Shown here: positions 52,131 through 59,534 of the stretch, piece by piece
Position numbering within the stretch: position 1 is the stretch's first letter
How the letters are laid out: the number at the start of each line of letters is the position of its first letter
Assembly (NCBI RefSeq): GCF_042665155.1
Contig: NZ_JBHTCG010000020.1
Coordinates: forward strand, 62,001-126,000
Direction: 5' to 3'
Length of the DNA: 64,000 nucleotides
Origin: Sphaerisporangium rhizosphaerae
Lineage (GTDB): Bacteria; Actinomycetota; Actinomycetes; Streptosporangiales; Streptosporangiaceae
Notes under the pieces: generated by a model
Databases searched by the model: none
What the model was told of the DNA's origin: nothing
Seen by the model: only the letters and a program-made list of their open reading frames with translations
Translations under genes and position numbers: made by a program

Positions 52131-52741
52131 CCCGACCCGTCCCGCGCCGGGGCCTGCACGGCCGCCTCCTGCTGGACGGCCCAGGCGAGGGCGGACTCCT
52201 CGCAGCGGATGCGCACGACCATCAGCGCGGCGTTGAGCACCGTGAAGACGGCGGCGGTGACCCACGCGCCGTGGACCAGCGGCAGCGCCGCGCCCTCGAC
52301 GGCGACCGCCACGTAGTTCGGGTGGCGCAGCCACCGCAGACGATAGGGCCCCCGGGTGACCAGCGGCAGGCCGGGGACCACGATGACCTCGGTGTTCCAG
52401 CGCGGGCCGAGCGAGGTGATGCACCACCACCGCAGGCCCTGGGAGGCCAGGACCAGGGCGAGCATCGGCCAGCCGAGGGCGGGCACGAACGGCGGATTTG
52501 CCCGCATGGTCTCCAGCAGGCAGCCGGCGAGCAGGCCGGTGTGCAGGGCGACCATCCAGGGATAGTGGCCGCGTCCGAAGACCCGGCCGCCCCGGGCCAG
52601 GCTCCAGCGGGCGTTGCGCCGGGAGACCACCAGCTCGGCGAGGCGCTCCACGCAGACGAGCAGGACCAGAAGCAGGTACCAGGACGACATGCCTGCAAAC
52701 GATACGGCCACGACCGCCGGCGCGAGCGTGATCGGCGTCAC
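52127..52741 (-). CDS. Isoprenylcysteine carboxyl methyltransferase-family protein (SrsB-like)
   Basis: This 204-residue integral membrane methyltransferase has about five helices and the ICMT signature ending GPYRLRWLRHPNYVAVAVEGAALPLVHG, with Arg/His/Pro/Asn residues that bind SAM. In srsABC the homologous SrsB O-methylates alkylresorcinols. It lies 7 bases after the PKS stop. GTG 52741 or ATG 52690 may be the start. The second begins directly with the first helix (MSSWYLLLVLLVCVERLAEL). It overlaps the flavoprotein gene. Confidence 0.88.
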   Translation of the reverse strand: MTPITLAPAVVAVSFAGMSSWYLLLVLLVCVERLAELVVSRRNARWSLARGGRVFGRGHYPWMVALHTGLLAGCLLETMRANPPFVPALGWPMLALVLASQGLRWWCITSLGPRWNTEVIVVPGLPLVTRGPYRLRWLRHPNYVAVAVEGAALPLVHGAWVTAAVFTVLNAALMVVRIRCEESALAWAVQQEAAVQAPARDGSG

Positions 52742-52748
52742 CGGAGCG

Positions 52749-53810
52749 CTACCAGCGCAGCAGGACGAGTTCGGAGCAGAAGCCCGGGCCCATCGCGATC
52801 AGCAGCCCCGGCGTGCCGGGCGGCGGCGGGCGCAGGGCCAGGGTGTCGCGCAGCACGTGCAGCACCGAGGCCGAGGACAGGTTGCCGACGTCCTCCAGTG
52901 AGCGCCAGGTCAGCTCCAGCGCGCCGTCGGGCAGGTCGAGGGTCTCGGCGACGGCCTGCAGCACCTTGGGACCGCCCGGATGGCAGACCCACGCCGTCAC
53001 GTCCCGCGTGGTGAGGCCGTGGTCGGCGAGGAAGCCGTTCACGTCGTCGGCCAGGTAGGTGCGCACGACCTCCGGGACGCTGGTGTCCAGGACGACGCGG
53101 AACCCGGTGTCGGAGACGTCCCAGCCCATCACGCCCTCGGAGTCGGGGTACAGGTGGCCGCGAGTGGCGACGACGGTGGGCCCCGGTGCGCCGCCGGCGG
53201 CCCGGTCGGCTCCGCAGGCGACCACGGCGGCGGCGCCGTCGCCGAACAGGCCGCTGGCGACCAGGTTGACCGGCGAGGCGTCGCCGGGCTGCAACGTGAG
53301 CGAGCACAGCTCGACCGACAGCAGCACGGCCACGTGCCCGGGCCACCCGCGCAGGTAGTCGTGCAGCCGGGCGATGCCCGCGGCGCCGGCGACGCAGCCG
53401 AGGCCGAAGACCGGCACCCGCTTGACGTCGGGGCGCAGGCCGAGCCGGCCGGCCAGCCGGGCGTCCACCGAGGGGGCGGCGATGCCGGTCACCGAGGTGA
53501 ACATGATCATGTCCACGTCCGCGGGCGTCAGGCCGGCGGCGTCCAGGGCCGCCCCCACGGCCTCGGCGCCGAGGTCGACGGCGGCCTCGATGAAGATCTC
53601 GTTCGCCATGCCGAACCCGTCCAGCTTGGCGTACTGCTCGAGCGGGAGGACCAGGTTGCGGTGGCCGACACGGGCCGAGGTGTGCAACCGGTCGAGAAGC
53701 CGGCGGTCCGCGCCCGGGGGCAGGCACACGCGGGCGAAGGTGTCCGTGATCTCTGCTTGCGGATGGCGATTGGGAGGGAGGGCACCGCGGACAGCGGCAA
53801 TTCGGGTCAT
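52749..53810 (-). CDS. Type III polyketide synthase (SrsA-like)
   Basis: This 353-residue chalcone-synthase-fold enzyme has the catalytic Cys139 in VFGLGCVAGAAG, His277 in WVCHPGGPKVL and Asn310 in DVGNLSSASV. MGWDVSDTGFRVVLDTSVPEVV is a family block, and GPGFCSELVLL is the C-terminal signature. With the following methyltransferase and flavoprotein it copies the order of srsABC, which makes membrane phenolic lipids from fatty acyl starters and malonyl-CoA. The product here is probably an alkylresorcinol or alkylpyrone. It leads the operon. Confidence 0.93.
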   Translation of the reverse strand: MTRIAAVRGALPPNRHPQAEITDTFARVCLPPGADRRLLDRLHTSARVGHRNLVLPLEQYAKLDGFGMANEIFIEAAVDLGAEAVGAALDAAGLTPADVDMIMFTSVTGIAAPSVDARLAGRLGLRPDVKRVPVFGLGCVAGAAGIARLHDYLRGWPGHVAVLLSVELCSLTLQPGDASPVNLVASGLFGDGAAAVVACGADRAAGGAPGPTVVATRGHLYPDSEGVMGWDVSDTGFRVVLDTSVPEVVRTYLADDVNGFLADHGLTTRDVTAWVCHPGGPKVLQAVAETLDLPDGALELTWRSLEDVGNLSSASVLHVLRDTLALRPPPPGTPGLLIAMGPGFCSELVLLRW

Positions 53811-53956
53811 AAGGTTCCCGCTTCGCTCAAGTGGAGGACACCAATCTTGTGCCCAGCGCCGAGAGCGGCATGCCTGGACCGGGTCGCCCGCCGCAGGGCG
53901 TGGACGCGGTGAAAGGACGGATCCCGGTCATTTCCGCGACGCGCGCCCGTTTCCCC

Positions 53957-53974
53957 GCACCTGGCGCCAGGTGC
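53957..53974. promoter_or_regulatory. 18-bp perfect palindrome upstream of the type III PKS
   Basis: GCACCTGG-CG-CCAGGTGC is symmetrical throughout and lies about 150 bases before the PKS start, within the 204-base gap to the next gene. It may be an operator for the PKS operon or a hairpin ending the PPOX gene transcribed towards it. Confidence 0.5.
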
Positions 53975-54014
53975 CGCGGCCCCCGCTTGTGACTTCCGCG
54001 CGAACCCGTCGCGG

Positions 54015-54650
54015 CTAGGACGGCTCGACGGCGCGCTCGCGCACGTGGGCGGGGGCGGGGTGGGCGACGGCGGGCGCGGTGACCGGCGCCCGCCACACCT
54101 GGGCCAGCGGCAGTACGCCGGCCCAGACGTCGTGCGGGTCGTCGTCGTCGCCGGGCGGGCCCTGGCGGACCTTGACCGACGCCTCCTCCAGCGAGATCGC
54201 CAAGATGGTCGTCGCGGCCAGCTCCTTGCGGTTCGGCCGCCGGGCGTACTCCCACTGGCCGGGGGTGACGTGCTCGGTGAGGCAGCGCAGCGCGGCGAGC
54301 TTCTCCTCGCCTTCCAGCCGGCGCGGGACCCCGTAGACCATCGCGCTGCGGTAGTTGACGCCGTGCTCGAAGACCGACCGGGCCAGCACCAGGCCGTCGA
54401 TGTGGGTGACGGTCACGCACACCACCGAGTCCTGGGTCATGCTGCGGCTGGCGACCGACCCGTGCACGTACATGTGGTCCTGGTCGAAGCCGTAGACCGT
54501 GGGCACCACCATTGGGGCGCCGTCCACGACGACGCCGAGATGGCAGACGAACCCCGCGCGCAGCACCTCGAACAGCGCCTCCCGCTCGCGGCGGCCCTGC
54601 TCGCGCAGCCGCCGGTGCCGGGTGCGCTCGGTTCCTGACAGTTCGCTCAC
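54015..54650 (-). CDS. PPOX-family flavin-binding protein (NimA-like)
   Basis: This 211-residue split-barrel protein has blocks HLGVVVDGAPMVVPTVYGFDQDHMYVHGS (flavin binding) and RSAMVYGVPRRLEGEEKLAALRCLTEHVTPGQWEYARRP. This is the PPOX group known from actinobacterial NimA-like and 5-nitroimidazole reductase proteins. GTG 54650 (VSELSGTERTRHRRLREQGR) is taken as start, but the Shine-Dalgarno is poor. The open frame continues upstream into a low-complexity region. FMN rather than F420 is likely. The partner pathway is unknown. Confidence 0.8.
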   Translation of the reverse strand: MSELSGTERTRHRRLREQGRREREALFEVLRAGFVCHLGVVVDGAPMVVPTVYGFDQDHMYVHGSVASRSMTQDSVVCVTVTHIDGLVLARSVFEHGVNYRSAMVYGVPRRLEGEEKLAALRCLTEHVTPGQWEYARRPNRKELAATTILAISLEEASVKVRQGPPGDDDDPHDVWAGVLPLAQVWRAPVTAPAVAHPAPAHVRERAVEPS

Positions 54651-54720
54651 AGAGGGACATCCAACCAGGAGATCGGCGTGAGCCCGCGCGGCGGTCCCGG
54701 TCGACGGAGCCAGGGACCGG

Positions 54721-54878
54721 GCGCTCACGGCGGCGCTCAGAAGACCAGGGGGGTGCTCAGCAGGCCAGGAGGCCGGGGAGGCGGTCACGGCGGCGCTCAG
54801 GAGACCGGGGGGCGCTCGGCAGGTCAGGAGGCAGGGGAGGCGCTCACGAGGCCACGGCGGCGCTCAGGAGACCAGGGC
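54721..54878. repeat. 60-bp tandem repeat, about 2.6 copies
   Basis: Units 54721-54780, 54781-54839 and a partial third from 54840 share roughly 85-90% identity (GCGCTCACGGCGGCGCTCAG core). The third carries a 6-base insertion and runs into the 3' end of the NhaA-DsbA gene. Purine-rich AGACCAGGGG segments recur. No ORF is conserved through it. Confidence 0.75.
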
Positions 54879-56750
54879 GGCGCGGGCGCGGGCGGCGCGG
54901 ACGGAGGCGCTCAGCGTCGCGATGTCGTAGGCGCCGTGGTGCCGCCGCCCGTTGACGAAGAACGTCGGCGTGCCGGACACGCCGCTGAGGTCGGCCGAGT
55001 CGACGTCCTCGGCGATGCGCGCGGCGCCGCTGTGCTCCTTCAGGTCCCGCCGGAAGCGGTCCAGGTCCAGCCCGATGCTCTCGGCGTAGCCGACCAGGTG
55101 CGGCAGCAGCAGCCGGCCCTGGTGTTCCAGGAGCGCGTCGTGCATCTCCCAGAACGCGCCCTGGAGGGCGGCCGCCTCGCTGGCCTCCGCGGCGAGCTGC
55201 GCCGAGGGGTGGACGTCGTGCAGGGGCAGGTGGCGCCAGACGTACCGCACGTCGCCGTGCCCGGCCAGCAGTTCGCGCACGACAGGCTCGGCCAGGCCGC
55301 AGTACGGGCACTCGAAGTCGCCGTACTCCACCACCGTCACCGGCGCCTCCAGCGGGCCGCGCAGATGGTCGCGGTCCGGGTCCACCGGGAAGGCCAGGTC
55401 GACGATGCTCTCGGCGGTGCCGTACAGCACCCGCGCCCGCAGCGCGGCCGGCAGCCCGGCCGTCACGCGCGAGATCACCCAGGTGATCACCGAGGCGCAC
55501 AGCGCCGCGGCCAGGATGCCGAACTTGGCCTCCTCCAGCCGCTCCCCGTCGAAGGCCAGGGTGGCGATCAGCAGGGAGACGGTGAACCCGATGCCGGCGA
55601 TCGTCCCGCCGCCCGCGATCGCGGCCCAGCCGACCGGCGGGCGCACCCGCCCCCGGCTCAGCCGCGTGACCAGCCAGGTGGCCCCGACGATCCCGGCCGG
55701 CTTGCCGGCGATGTACGCCGCCATGATCCCCAGGGTGACCGGCGAGGTCAGCGCCCGCGCCACGAAGCCGCCGTCGATCGCGATGCCGGCGTTGGCCAGC
55801 GCGAACAGCGGCACGATGACGTAGCTGGTCCACGGGTGGTAGAGCTGCTGGAGCCGATGGTTGGGCGAGACGGCCTTGGCCACCCCCGCGCTGGCCGACC
55901 GGGCCAGCTCGGCGGTCGGCTGCTCGCGGAACAGCCGGAACAGGTCGCTGGCCCGCTCCAGGTCGCCGCGCGTCGCCGGCGAGGCGTAGGTCAGCAGGCC
56001 CATGGCCAGGCCGATGACCACCGGCTCGACCCCCGAGGCCTGCAGCGCCGCCCAGGCCGCCACCCCGAAGCCCGCGACCATCAGGCCGTTGCGCACCCTG
56101 GCCCGGTACTTCAGCAGCAGCATCGCCACGAAGATCGCGATCGCCGCCAGCAGCGCGGGGACCCTGACCCGCTCGCTGTAGAAGATCGCGATGACGCAGA
56201 GCGCGACCAGGTCGTCGACGACGGTGACGGTGAGGATGTAGGTCCGCGCCCGGGCGGGGAAGCGGGAGGCGACCAGGGCGAGCACTCCCATGGCGAAGGC
56301 CGTGTCGGTCGACATCGCGGCGCCCCAGCCGTGCGCGGAGGGCTCGCCCGCGTTCAGCGCCAGGTAGATCGCGATGGGTACGAGCATGCCGCCCACGCCG
56401 GCCGCCACCGGCAGCACCAGCCGCCGCCGGTCGCGCAGCTCGCCCATGTCGAACTCGCGCCTGGCCTCCAGCCCGACGACCAGGAAGAACAGCGTCATCA
56501 GCCCGTTGTTGACCCAGTGGCGCAGGTCCTGGGAGATCCCGGCGTCCCCGAGGCGCACCGACAGCGACGTCCGCCACAGCCCCTCGTAGGACGGCAGGTC
56601 GACGTTGGCCCAGACGAGCGCGGCCAGCGTGGCGGCCAGCAGGACCGCGGCGCTGCCGGTCTCGGTGCGCAGGAACTCGCGCAGCGGTGTCTCGAACCGC
56701 CGGGCCCAGGTGGTCTCTCCGAGGAACGGTGCTTGCCGTGGTGCGCTCAC
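54864..56750 (-). CDS. NhaA-family Na+/H+ antiporter fused to DsbA-like thioredoxin domain
   Basis: This 628-residue protein has NhaA at about 20-410 (NNGLMTLFFLVVGLEARREFDMGELRDR, TVTVVDDLVALCVIAIFYSERV with the DD ion site, GIGFTVSLLIATLAFDG). A soluble DsbA/thioredoxin domain follows at about 435-620 (VVEYGDFECPYCGLAEPVVREL with the CPYC active site, SGVSGTPTFFVNGRRHHGAYD). GTG 56750 (VSAPRQAPFLGE) has GGAG 6 bases upstream. The same fusion is known in actinomycetes. It couples sodium/pH homeostasis with thiol chemistry at an unknown membrane face. Confidence 0.93.
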   Translation of the reverse strand: MSAPRQAPFLGETTWARRFETPLREFLRTETGSAAVLLAATLAALVWANVDLPSYEGLWRTSLSVRLGDAGISQDLRHWVNNGLMTLFFLVVGLEARREFDMGELRDRRRLVLPVAAGVGGMLVPIAIYLALNAGEPSAHGWGAAMSTDTAFAMGVLALVASRFPARARTYILTVTVVDDLVALCVIAIFYSERVRVPALLAAIAIFVAMLLLKYRARVRNGLMVAGFGVAAWAALQASGVEPVVIGLAMGLLTYASPATRGDLERASDLFRLFREQPTAELARSASAGVAKAVSPNHRLQQLYHPWTSYVIVPLFALANAGIAIDGGFVARALTSPVTLGIMAAYIAGKPAGIVGATWLVTRLSRGRVRPPVGWAAIAGGGTIAGIGFTVSLLIATLAFDGERLEEAKFGILAAALCASVITWVISRVTAGLPAALRARVLYGTAESIVDLAFPVDPDRDHLRGPLEAPVTVVEYGDFECPYCGLAEPVVRELLAGHGDVRYVWRHLPLHDVHPSAQLAAEASEAAALQGAFWEMHDALLEHQGRLLLPHLVGYAESIGLDLDRFRRDLKEHSGAARIAEDVDSADLSGVSGTPTFFVNGRRHHGAYDIATLSASVRAARARAALVS

Positions 56751-57082
56751 TCTGACTCCGACACCCCGCGGACCCAGGACATTCCCCGCGGTCCTGATCG
56801 GCGGCCGGACGGGGCCACCGTCCGACGGCCGTCTTCCGCGCGTCGGCCCGTTGCCGCCGCGCGGGAGGAGTGGGGCCGGCAGGCCGACTCGACGGCCGTC
56901 GCCTGCCCGTCCGGGCGGTGGTTCCGGCCTGGCCGGAAGGCCGATACACGACCGATGCACGGCTGAGCGGTCGCCGAATCGCGGCGGCGACGGCGGGGAC
57001 ACCCGGGACGCGCATGGTGGCCGACGTGCGCCGCCGCGGCGTGCCCGCCCCGCACGGCGGCCTCCCGAGAGAGGGATCGCCC

Positions 57083-57844
57083 ATGGACCGACGACCCGGC
57101 CCCCCGTCCGAGACCGTGTTCCCGCCCGCCGCAGGGCCCGACCCGTCGCCCGCCCCGTCGCTCTCCGCGTCCACCGTCCGGTCAGGCGTCCCGTCCGGCC
57201 GGGCGCGCGTCCCCTCGCCGGCCGGACGGCCCGCCGCGCGTCGCGGGCGGATCGTGTGGTCCCTCGCCGCCGTGTCGCTGGCCGCGGTCACGGCAGGGGC
57301 CGGGGTGGCGGCGTTCACCTGCGGCGCCCGCTGCGTGGCCGCCGTCCCGGGCGGGACCGAGATCGGCCGTTCCATCCGGGAATGGAGCGCCGATCCCCCT
57401 CTGGGCGCCGCGGACGGGGTGGTGCCGGACGGCGGGCGGCTCTCGCCCTTCGACGCCGGGCAGCCCGCGGTGGCCAACCTGGACCCGGAGCTGCTGCGCG
57501 CCGTGCGGCGGGCGGCGAAGGACGCGGCGCGCGAGGGCGTCGGCGTGTTCCTGACCACCGGCTGGCGCAGCAGGGCCTACCAGCGGCGGCTGCTCGACGA
57601 GGCGATCGCCAAGTACGGGAGCGAGCGGGAGGCCGCCCGCTACGTCGCCACTCCGGAGCGTTCGCGCCACGTCACCGGGCACGCGGTGGACATCGGCCCG
57701 ACCGACGCCGACGACTGGCTCAGCCGGCACGGCGCCCGCTACGGGCTGTGCCAGATGTTCGCCAACGAGATGTGGCATTTCGAACTGGCCACCACGCCGG
57801 GAGGCACCTGCCCCGAGATGCGCCCCGACGCCGCCGGTGGCTGA
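57083..57844 (+). CDS. D-alanyl-D-alanine carboxypeptidase, VanY/M15B type
   Basis: This 253-residue protein starts at ATG 57083 after GAGAGAGGGA. A Pro/Ser-rich cytosolic tail (1-50), one membrane span (RIVWSLAAVSLAAVTAGAGVAAF) and a short stalk precede the LAS domain at about 130-245. Zinc and catalytic residues lie in ERSRHVTGHAVDIGPTDADDWL (His-x6-Asp) and NEMWHFELA (Glu/His). It trims D-Ala from peptidoglycan stems outside the membrane. No van operon is adjacent, so it is a housekeeping or wall-turnover form. Confidence 0.9.
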   Translation: MDRRPGPPSETVFPPAAGPDPSPAPSLSASTVRSGVPSGRARVPSPAGRPAARRGRIVWSLAAVSLAAVTAGAGVAAFTCGARCVAAVPGGTEIGRSIREWSADPPLGAADGVVPDGGRLSPFDAGQPAVANLDPELLRAVRRAAKDAAREGVGVFLTTGWRSRAYQRRLLDEAIAKYGSEREAARYVATPERSRHVTGHAVDIGPTDADDWLSRHGARYGLCQMFANEMWHFELATTPGGTCPEMRPDAAGG

Positions 57845-57885
57845 CGCCCCCCTCTTCCCGGCGGACACCGGCCCTTCCCGCGTGG

Positions 57886-58656
57886 TCACGACGCGGCGGA
57901 GATCCCGCCGTCGACGGTGAAGATCGCACCGCTGGTGTAGGCGGAGCGGGGGGAGGCCACGAAGGCGATGAGGTCGGCGATCTCGCGGGGCGTCGCCGCA
58001 CGGCCGAGCGGGAACGCGGCGGCCGGGTCGGGCGGCGTCCCGTCGCCGCCGGCCGTGCGCGCCTTCGCGGCCATGAGGGTGAGGATGCGCTCGGTCGCCA
58101 CCGGCCCGGGATTGACGCCGACGACGCGGATGCCGTCGCGCAGGCTGCGCCCGCCCAAGGCGCGGGTGAACGCCATCAGGGCGGCGTTGCCCGAGCTGCC
58201 CGCGATGTAGTCGAAGTCGGCCCGCTGGCCGGCGATGCCGATGGTGTTGACGATCACGCCGTGCCCGTGGTCCCTCATCCGCGCGTAGACCAGCCGCGTG
58301 AGGTCGACGTAGCCGAGGACCTTGAGCTCCCAGCCGTGCCGCCAGCTCTTCGCGTCCACCGCGTCGAGCGGGCCGCCGGGGATGTCGCCGGCGTTGTTGA
58401 CCAGGATGTCCACCCGTGGGACCTCCTCGGCCAGGCGGGCGAGATCCTCCGGGCGCCGCAGGTCGACGGGGTGCGCGTACGCGCCGACGCCGTACGCGGC
58501 GCTCAGGCGGCGCGCGAGGTCCTCCAGCGCGGGAGCCCCGCGGGCGGCGAGATGGACCTCGCAGCCCTCCTCGGCGAGCACCTCGGCGGTCGCCGCGCCG
58601 ATGCCCTTCGACGCGCCGGTGATGAGCGCGCGCCTGCCGCTCAGGTGGAGATCCAT
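57886..58656 (-). CDS. SDR-family oxidoreductase lacking the canonical catalytic Lys
   Basis: This 256-residue Rossmann protein has the NAD(P) motif TGASKGIGAATAEVL, NNAG and the closing SAYTSGAIFTVDGGIS. The active-site stretch reads DYIAGSSGNAAL. Tyr150 is present, but the position of the usual Lys (Tyr-x-x-x-Lys) is Ser154, and the upstream Ser is not evident (VNTIGIAG). It is therefore an atypical SDR with altered or no reductase activity. AGAGGGCCATC precedes the start. It is divergent from the TetR gene over a perfect operator. Confidence 0.9.
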   Translation of the reverse strand: MDLHLSGRRALITGASKGIGAATAEVLAEEGCEVHLAARGAPALEDLARRLSAAYGVGAYAHPVDLRRPEDLARLAEEVPRVDILVNNAGDIPGGPLDAVDAKSWRHGWELKVLGYVDLTRLVYARMRDHGHGVIVNTIGIAGQRADFDYIAGSSGNAALMAFTRALGGRSLRDGIRVVGVNPGPVATERILTLMAAKARTAGGDGTPPDPAAAFPLGRAATPREIADLIAFVASPRSAYTSGAIFTVDGGISAAS

Positions 58657-58673
58657 GATGGCCCTCTTCGTGC

Positions 58674-58726
58674 TTGACGGAACTGGTGGTTCCGACAAGC
58701 TTTGCCGGAACCACCAGTTCCGTCAA
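58674..58726. promoter_or_regulatory. Perfect 21-bp inverted repeat between SDR and TetR genes
   Basis: Arms 58674-58694 and 58706-58726 are exact reverse complements separated by 11 bases. Each arm contains the shorter palindrome GGAAC-TGGTG-GTTCC. This gives two tandem operator-like sites between starts at 58656 (minus) and 58743 (plus). It is a typical layout for a TetR repressor controlling itself and the divergent gene. TTGAC at the outer edges could also be -35 boxes. Confidence 0.85.
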
Positions 58727-58742
58727 ATGCTAGGATGCGATC

Positions 58743-59399
58743 ATGGCCACCGACCCCGCGCCCGCCTCCCGTCCGCACACCGGTCGCCGGCGCAACCCGG
58801 CGGTCCGGGAGGCCGTGCTGCGCCGTGCCGCCGATCTGCTCGCCGGGCCGGACGGCATGGCCGTCACGATCGACGCGATCGCCCGCGCGGCGGGGGTCAG
58901 CAAGCACACCATCTACCGGTGGTGGCCCTCCAAGGGCGCGGTGCTGCTGGAGGCCGTGGTCGAGCACGCCCAGCAGGAGGTGCCCGTCCCCGACACCGGA
59001 GTGCTCGCCGCGGACCTTTCGACCTTCCTGTCCGGCACCTTCCTCGCCGTCGAGCGCGCCGGAGACCTGTTCCGCGCCCTGGCGGCCGAGGCCCTGCGCG
59101 ACACCGCGGCCGCCGAGGGCATGCGCGCGTTCATCGCGGCCCGCAGAGAGCGGCTGCGGGCGCTACTGATCCAAGGCCGCGACCGCGGCGAGCTGCCGGC
59201 CGGGATCGATCTGGAGCTGACCATGGACCAGATCTACGGCCTGATGTGGTACCGCCTCCTGATCGCCCGCACCCCCCTCACCGCCGGCCTGGCCGCCCAG
59301 CTCACCCAGGCGGTCATCGGCGGAGCACGGCCCCACGCCCCCGGCCCGCCGGCGCCGATTCCCGCGACGTCCCGTGATGACCCCGGCGACGTCCTGTGA
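58743..59399 (+). CDS. TetR-family transcriptional regulator
   Basis: This 218-residue protein has the TetR HTH at about 18-65 (AVREAVLRRAADLLAGPDGMAVTIDAIARAAGVSKHTIYRWWPSKGAVLLEAVVEHA) and a C-terminal ligand domain (TetR_C_11-like: FLAVERAGDLFRALAAEALRD). It should repress the divergent SDR gene and itself through the 58674-58726 repeat. Its ligand is unknown. An Asp/Pro-rich stretch at the C-terminus is unremarkable. Confidence 0.93.
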   Translation: MATDPAPASRPHTGRRRNPAVREAVLRRAADLLAGPDGMAVTIDAIARAAGVSKHTIYRWWPSKGAVLLEAVVEHAQQEVPVPDTGVLAADLSTFLSGTFLAVERAGDLFRALAAEALRDTAAAEGMRAFIAARRERLRALLIQGRDRGELPAGIDLELTMDQIYGLMWYRLLIARTPLTAGLAAQLTQAVIGGARPHAPGPPAPIPATSRDDPGDVL

Positions 59400-59489
59400 T
59401 GACCCCGGCACGGCCGGCCGCGACGGTCGCCCGGGCGAGGAGGCCGGACCCGCGGGCGGGTGAGGCGCCGAGGCCCGGCCAGGGTGCGG

Positions 59490-59509
59490 CCCAGGGGGTC
59501 TCCCTGGGG
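59490..59509. promoter_or_regulatory. Palindrome CCCAGGG-N5-CCCTGGG upstream of the tannase-family gene
   Basis: The 7-5-7 palindrome lies 26 bases before the hydrolase start at 59535. An almost identical one (one central base differs, opposite orientation) lies at 61759-61779 before the VOC gene. A shared regulator, perhaps the LuxR-family protein at 61792, is proposed. Confidence 0.5.
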
Positions 59510-59534
59510 TGAGGTCCACGGGTCCCGCACGAGT

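Noticed and set aside
54844..57558. A 904-codon minus-strand frame spanning the NhaA-DsbA region
   Set aside because: It is a different frame from NhaA-DsbA, lacks membrane-span structure and is Arg/Gly-rich.
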